Shown: positions 5,754-6,187 of the stretch, in pieces
Layout of the letters: each line of letters opens with the position of its first letter
Numbering within the stretch: the first letter of the stretch is position 1
NCBI GenBank assembly: GCA_000504625.1
Contig: AZHR01000032.1
Span: 1 to 6,187 of the forward strand
From: an alpha proteobacterium SCGC AAA240-E13
GTDB taxonomy: Bacteria; Pseudomonadota; Alphaproteobacteria; Pelagibacterales; Pelagibacteraceae
Reading direction: 5' to 3'
DNA length: 6,187 nt
Notes under the pieces: model-generated
What the model was told of the DNA's origin: nothing
The model's database searches: none
Seen by the model: only the letters and a program-made list of their open reading frames with translations
Made by a program: the position numbers and the translations under genes

Positions 5754-6187
5754 TTATTTTACAACATCTGTAATAAATTTTTTTAATGCAAATTTAAATA
5801 CAGAACTAGTAGTTATAGTTGTGATAAGTTCCTCTTTATTTTTGATGTTTTTTTTATTAGATATAAGATTTATAGATTTTGTAACAGCCTCTTTACCTGC
5901 TGCTGAACCCAAAAATTCTCCTGTATATTTAGCTACAAGATTTAATTTATCTACTCCAAGTTTTTCTGATTGTTCAACTAATTTTACAGAAAGTATATTT
6001 TTACCAACACCACCTACAATAACATTAGCAAGTGACCTAGCAGTTACTTTTCCTACTTTCCATAAATCAAAACCTTTTTGAAGTCCAACCATATTATTTC
6101 CAATTTGTTCACCTGTTTGGGCTATAGCAGAATATACTACAGTACCAGCTTTCCCCCAAACAATAGAAGAGGCTACCGAACCAGCAT
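5754..6187 (-). CDS. C-terminal part of an unrecognised protein upstream of the PAAR gene (5' end outside window)
   Basis: The frame is open from the right edge of the window to the TAA at 5754-5756, so about 144 C-terminal residues are visible. The methionine at 6092 is probably internal, because the frame continues upstream without a stop and no good ribosome-binding site precedes it. I do not recognise a family. The visible part is rich in Gly, Ala, Ser and Val in its first half (AGSVASSIVWGKAGTVVYSA, ANVIVGGVGKNI), suggesting packed small-residue helices or a membrane-interacting segment. The second half is Lys-rich and helical, ending KFALKKFITDVVK. No cysteine or toxin motif is visible. 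It lies 73 nt upstream of the PAAR gene in the same direction. A cargo or effector, or a structural protein of the same module, is possible by position; this is inference. Confidence 0.75.
   Translation of the reverse strand, partial: AGSVASSIVWGKAGTVVYSAIAQTGEQIGNNMVGLQKGFDLWKVGKVTARSLANVIVGGVGKNILSVKLVEQSEKLGVDKLNLVAKYTGEFLGSAAGKEAVTKSINLISNKKNIKNKEELITTITTSSVFKFALKKFITDVVK

Noticed and set aside
5526..6081. Plus-strand open frames at 5526-5732 and 5821-6081
   Set aside because: They are antisense shadows of the PAAR gene and of the upstream partial gene; no ribosome-binding site or family similarity supports them.

Overview
The window is strongly AT-rich, with tightly packed genes, A/T-ending codons and almost no intergenic DNA. 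Together with the flavour of the IlvD, LuxS, AckA and MnmC-type proteins, this suggests a member of the Campylobacterota (Arcobacter / Sulfurimonas / Sulfurovum-like). That assignment is inferred from composition and protein flavour; no marker gene here proves it. No tRNA, rRNA, insertion sequence, CRISPR array or attachment site is visible.

Layout: only ilvD is on the plus strand. Its 3' half (1-887) enters from the left and ends 8 nt inside a convergent gene. Everything else is on the minus strand and is read from right to left. In transcription order these are: the C-terminal part of an unrecognised protein (5754-6187, running off the right edge); a PAAR spike-tip protein (5387-5680); an unknown lysine-rich 70-residue protein (5191-5403); a stand-alone phage late-control-D / Pvc8-type hub protein (4128-5174); a secreted OmpA-family peptidoglycan-binding protein (3352-4116); acetate kinase ackA (2214-3341); luxS (1651-2160); and a stand-alone MnmC-type methyltransferase (880-1644).

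The right half (about 3352-6187) looks like part of an accessory module related to contractile injection systems: a PAAR tip, a gp27-like hub without the gp5/needle domain, and a periplasmic peptidoglycan-binding protein, in one run of genes with gaps of 16 nt or less. A TGATATAAT extended -10 box sits just upstream of the PAAR gene. The run continues into ackA, whose ribosome-binding site overlaps the OmpA stop codon, so a housekeeping gene of acetate metabolism is probably co-transcribed with the module. No sheath, tube, other baseplate or ATPase gene is in view, so it cannot be told whether this is part of a full extracellular injection system, a prophage tail, a split VgrG-like spike of a type VI system, or an orphan cassette.

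The left half is housekeeping. It covers branched-chain amino acid synthesis (ilvD), acetyl-phosphate/acetate interconversion (ackA), S-ribosylhomocysteine cleavage (luxS) and SAM-dependent tRNA wobble-uridine modification (mnmC-like). luxS and the methyltransferase form a tight pair that probably has its own promoter in the 53-nt gap after ackA.
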